NCBI GenBank assembly: GCA_001899145.1
Contig: MKVF01000006.1
Span: forward strand, 248,001-312,000
Source: Flavobacteriia bacterium 40-80
GTDB lineage: Bacteria; Bacteroidota; Bacteroidia; Flavobacteriales_D; Crocinitomicaceae
Length of the DNA stretch: 64,000 nucleotides
Reading direction: 5' to 3'
Shown: positions 62,777 to 64,000 of the stretch, piece by piece
Position numbering within the stretch: position 1 is the stretch's first letter
How the letters are laid out: every line of letters starts with the position of its first letter
The notes under the pieces: generated by a model
Seen by the model: the letters and a program-made list of their open reading frames with translations, nothing else
Told to the model about the DNA's origin: nothing
Databases searched by the model: none
Made by a program: the position numbers and the translations under genes

Positions 62777-63221
62777 TTCAAACTTAGAGATCATATTACC
62801 TTATCTGGACAAGCTGACACCTGATACAAAGCCGCTTTGGGGGACGATGTCCGCACAGCAGATGGTAGAACATCTCACTCATACCGTTGAAATAGCTGTT
62901 GAGCTGCATCAATATCCTGTACAGGTAAATGAAGAAATGTACGAAAAGCTGCAGGCTTTCATTTTATCGGACAAACCGCTGCCCAGAAATTTTAACGCGT
63001 CATTTGTGAAGGAGAATCCACCACTTATTCATGAGGAAATTGAACTTGCAACCGATGCTTATTGCGAAGCGTGGATAGATCTGGAACTTTGGTTCGCAGC
63101 AAATCCGGGACGAAAAACAGTGCATCCGCATTTCGGGCCGCTGGATTTCAGCCTCTGGAAACGACTGCATGAAAAGCACCTGACGCACCACTTCATTCAG
63201 TTTGGTTTAATTAAAGAATAA
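62763..63221 (+). CDS. DUF1569/DinB-like protein
   Basis: A 152-residue soluble protein with the DinB-like four-helix pattern. Histidines recur at H37 in MVEHLTHT, H122 in VHPHFGPL, and H139/H144 in LHEKHLTHHFIQFG, suiting the family's metal site. It resembles DUF1569 proteins of Bacteroidota. No activity is assigned. It overlaps the lipid kinase gene by 14 bp and precedes uridine kinase by 11 bp, which suggests one transcript. Confidence 0.75.
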   Translation: MQFIDSNLEIILPYLDKLTPDTKPLWGTMSAQQMVEHLTHTVEIAVELHQYPVQVNEEMYEKLQAFILSDKPLPRNFNASFVKENPPLIHEEIELATDAYCEAWIDLELWFAANPGRKTVHPHFGPLDFSLWKRLHEKHLTHHFIQFGLIKE

Positions 63222-63232
63222 AAAACACAGAA

Positions 63233-63862
63233 ATGGTCATTGGAATTTGCGGAGGAAGCGGGTCAGGAAAAACAACATTATTAAAGCGGTTATCAAAACA
63301 CTTTGAAGATTTTCGCCCGACAATCTTCTCTATGGACAATTATTATAAGCCGCTGCATCTTCAGCATGTGGATCAGAACGGAGAAGTGAATTTCGATCTC
63401 CCTACAGCCCTGAATACAGAATTATTATTCGCTGATTTTCATGACCTTGTCAGTGGTAAACCAGTAGAAGTAATCGAGTATCACTTTAATAACCCGGCGG
63501 AAAAAAATGTTCTGATCACATTGAATCCTTCTCCGATCGTCATCATTGAAGGATTGTTTCTTTTTCATTATGAAGAAATCCGGTCAAAACTGGACTATTC
63601 CATTTTCGTGGACGTAGATCTGAACATACAGCTGGACAGAAGACTCTACCGTGATCAGGAATCCCGTGGGTATTCAAGGGAAGCAATTCTTTATCAATGG
63701 AATAATCATGTTACACCCTGCTTCAATGAATATTTATTCCCGTACAGGAAAAATGCCGACTTTGTTTTCTTCAATGATCACCGGGCCGACGAAGAATTTA
63801 TTAAATTAGTTGGTAATTTGGAACAAAACGTGAAATTTAACGAGCTTGCTAAGATTAATTAA
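63233..63862 (+). CDS. udk: Uridine kinase
   Basis: A 209-residue uridine/cytidine kinase of the pyrimidine salvage pathway. P-loop GICGGSGSGKTTLLKRL (4-20), then the substrate-binding FSMDNYYKPL with NFDLPTALN, the EGLFLFHYEEI motif, and DIQLDRRLYRDQESRGYS with the lid region. Start ATG follows an A-rich leader. The next gene begins inside its 3' end, so the run continues. Phosphoribulokinase-like homologues share the fold, but size and motifs fit Udk. Confidence 0.93.
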   Translation: MVIGICGGSGSGKTTLLKRLSKHFEDFRPTIFSMDNYYKPLHLQHVDQNGEVNFDLPTALNTELLFADFHDLVSGKPVEVIEYHFNNPAEKNVLITLNPSPIVIIEGLFLFHYEEIRSKLDYSIFVDVDLNIQLDRRLYRDQESRGYSREAILYQWNNHVTPCFNEYLFPYRKNADFVFFNDHRADEEFIKLVGNLEQNVKFNELAKIN

Positions 63863-64000
63863 ACGATATTATTCCCCGATTTTATTTTTAATCTCACTGT
63901 CAGCATTGGTGATCGTGTCTTATATTGCACTACACCGTGATTATGACAGTGCGATCCGCCAGTTTCAAAAATCATTCAACCGCACTCAGAAAGAATTAAA
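63846..64000 (+). CDS. Membrane-anchored protein, 5' part only
   Basis: An open frame runs from a TTG at 63846 to the window end. It reads LRLIKRYYSPILFLISLS, then ALVIVSYIALHRDYDSAIRQ and FQKSFNRTQKEL. The first 30 residues form a signal/membrane helix and the rest starts a charged helix. The layout is that of a sensor kinase or a coiled-coil membrane protein, but too little is visible for a family. It overlaps the udk 3' end by 17 bp. The exact start is uncertain. Confidence 0.5.
   Translation, partial: MLRLIKRYYSPILFLISLSALVIVSYIALHRDYDSAIRQFQKSFNRTQKEL

Overview
The window reads as chromosomal DNA of a Bacteroidota bacterium, most likely in the Flavobacteriales/Crocinitomicaceae range (the family is an inference). 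Visible support: many Bacteroidota-type promoters (TTTG, 17-19 bp, TAnnTTTG), almost no Shine-Dalgarno sequences, two SprB-repeat proteins ending in the gliding-motility-associated C-terminal domain used for type IX secretion, a four-region primary sigma factor without region 1.1, a TonB receptor with a CarboxypepD_reg domain, and many short lipoproteins. Metabolism looks aerobic and heterotrophic: two aconitases, beta-oxidation-type enzymes, a branched-chain/2-oxoacid dehydrogenase E1, superoxide dismutase and c-type cytochromes.

Layout. 1-2.3 kb: thiolase C-terminus, a DUF72 protein and a stand-alone AAA+ ATPase. 2.3-4.3 kb: a minus-strand pair of hydrolases without export signals (peptidoglycan-binding/M15 peptidase, then a DUF2235 alpha/beta hydrolase). 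4.3-6.6 kb: an IbrA/IbrB-like pair (PP-loop DUF3440 protein plus ParB-like protein) behind a promoter framed by an inverted repeat. 6.6-11.5 kb: superoxide dismutase, a membrane protein with a cytochrome c lipoprotein, hflX and a fused E1 alpha/beta. 11.5-16.2 kb: an FHA protein, then a probable copper cluster (MauG/MbnH-type diheme enzyme, MbnP-like lipoprotein, small lipoprotein, Cys-motif outer-membrane barrel, Cys/His membrane protein). 16.4-21.8 kb: nitronate monooxygenase, ABC-F ATPase with DUF2797, ORF6N protein, fabD.

21.9-28.1 kb: a secreted lipoprotein and the two aconitase genes in tandem. 28.4-35.4 kb: a multi-TM protein, an SDR, an amidohydrolase, an acyl-CoA ligase and rsmG. 35.4-43.8 kb: a porin, rpoD, and a plus-strand run of MltF-like transglycosylase, miaA, ABC ATPase, permease and a thioredoxin-like protein. 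43.9-47.3 kb: minus-strand genes for an unknown protein, a cytochrome c, 3-hydroxyacyl-CoA dehydrogenase and enoyl-CoA hydratase. 47.5-54.1 kb: two paralogous SprB-repeat surface proteins, a pseudouridine synthase and a decayed fragment of a third protein of the same secretion class. 54.1-64 kb: TonB receptor, mazG, a PagL-like lipid A deacylase, a GIN-domain lipoprotein, cyclophilin, a sulfatase-type phosphotransferase, a lipid kinase, a DUF1569-like protein, uridine kinase and the start of a membrane-anchored protein.

The less ordinary content is the IbrAB-like pair, the signal-less hydrolase pair, the MbnP/MauG copper cluster, a perfect palindrome inside the ORF6N reading frame, a relic type IX C-terminal domain at 53.9-54.1 kb, a duplicated terminator/start-codon unit at 44.8 kb, and three genes whose -7 box lies exactly 5 nt before the ATG, predicting leaderless mRNAs. 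No tRNA, rRNA, CRISPR array or intact insertion sequence was seen.
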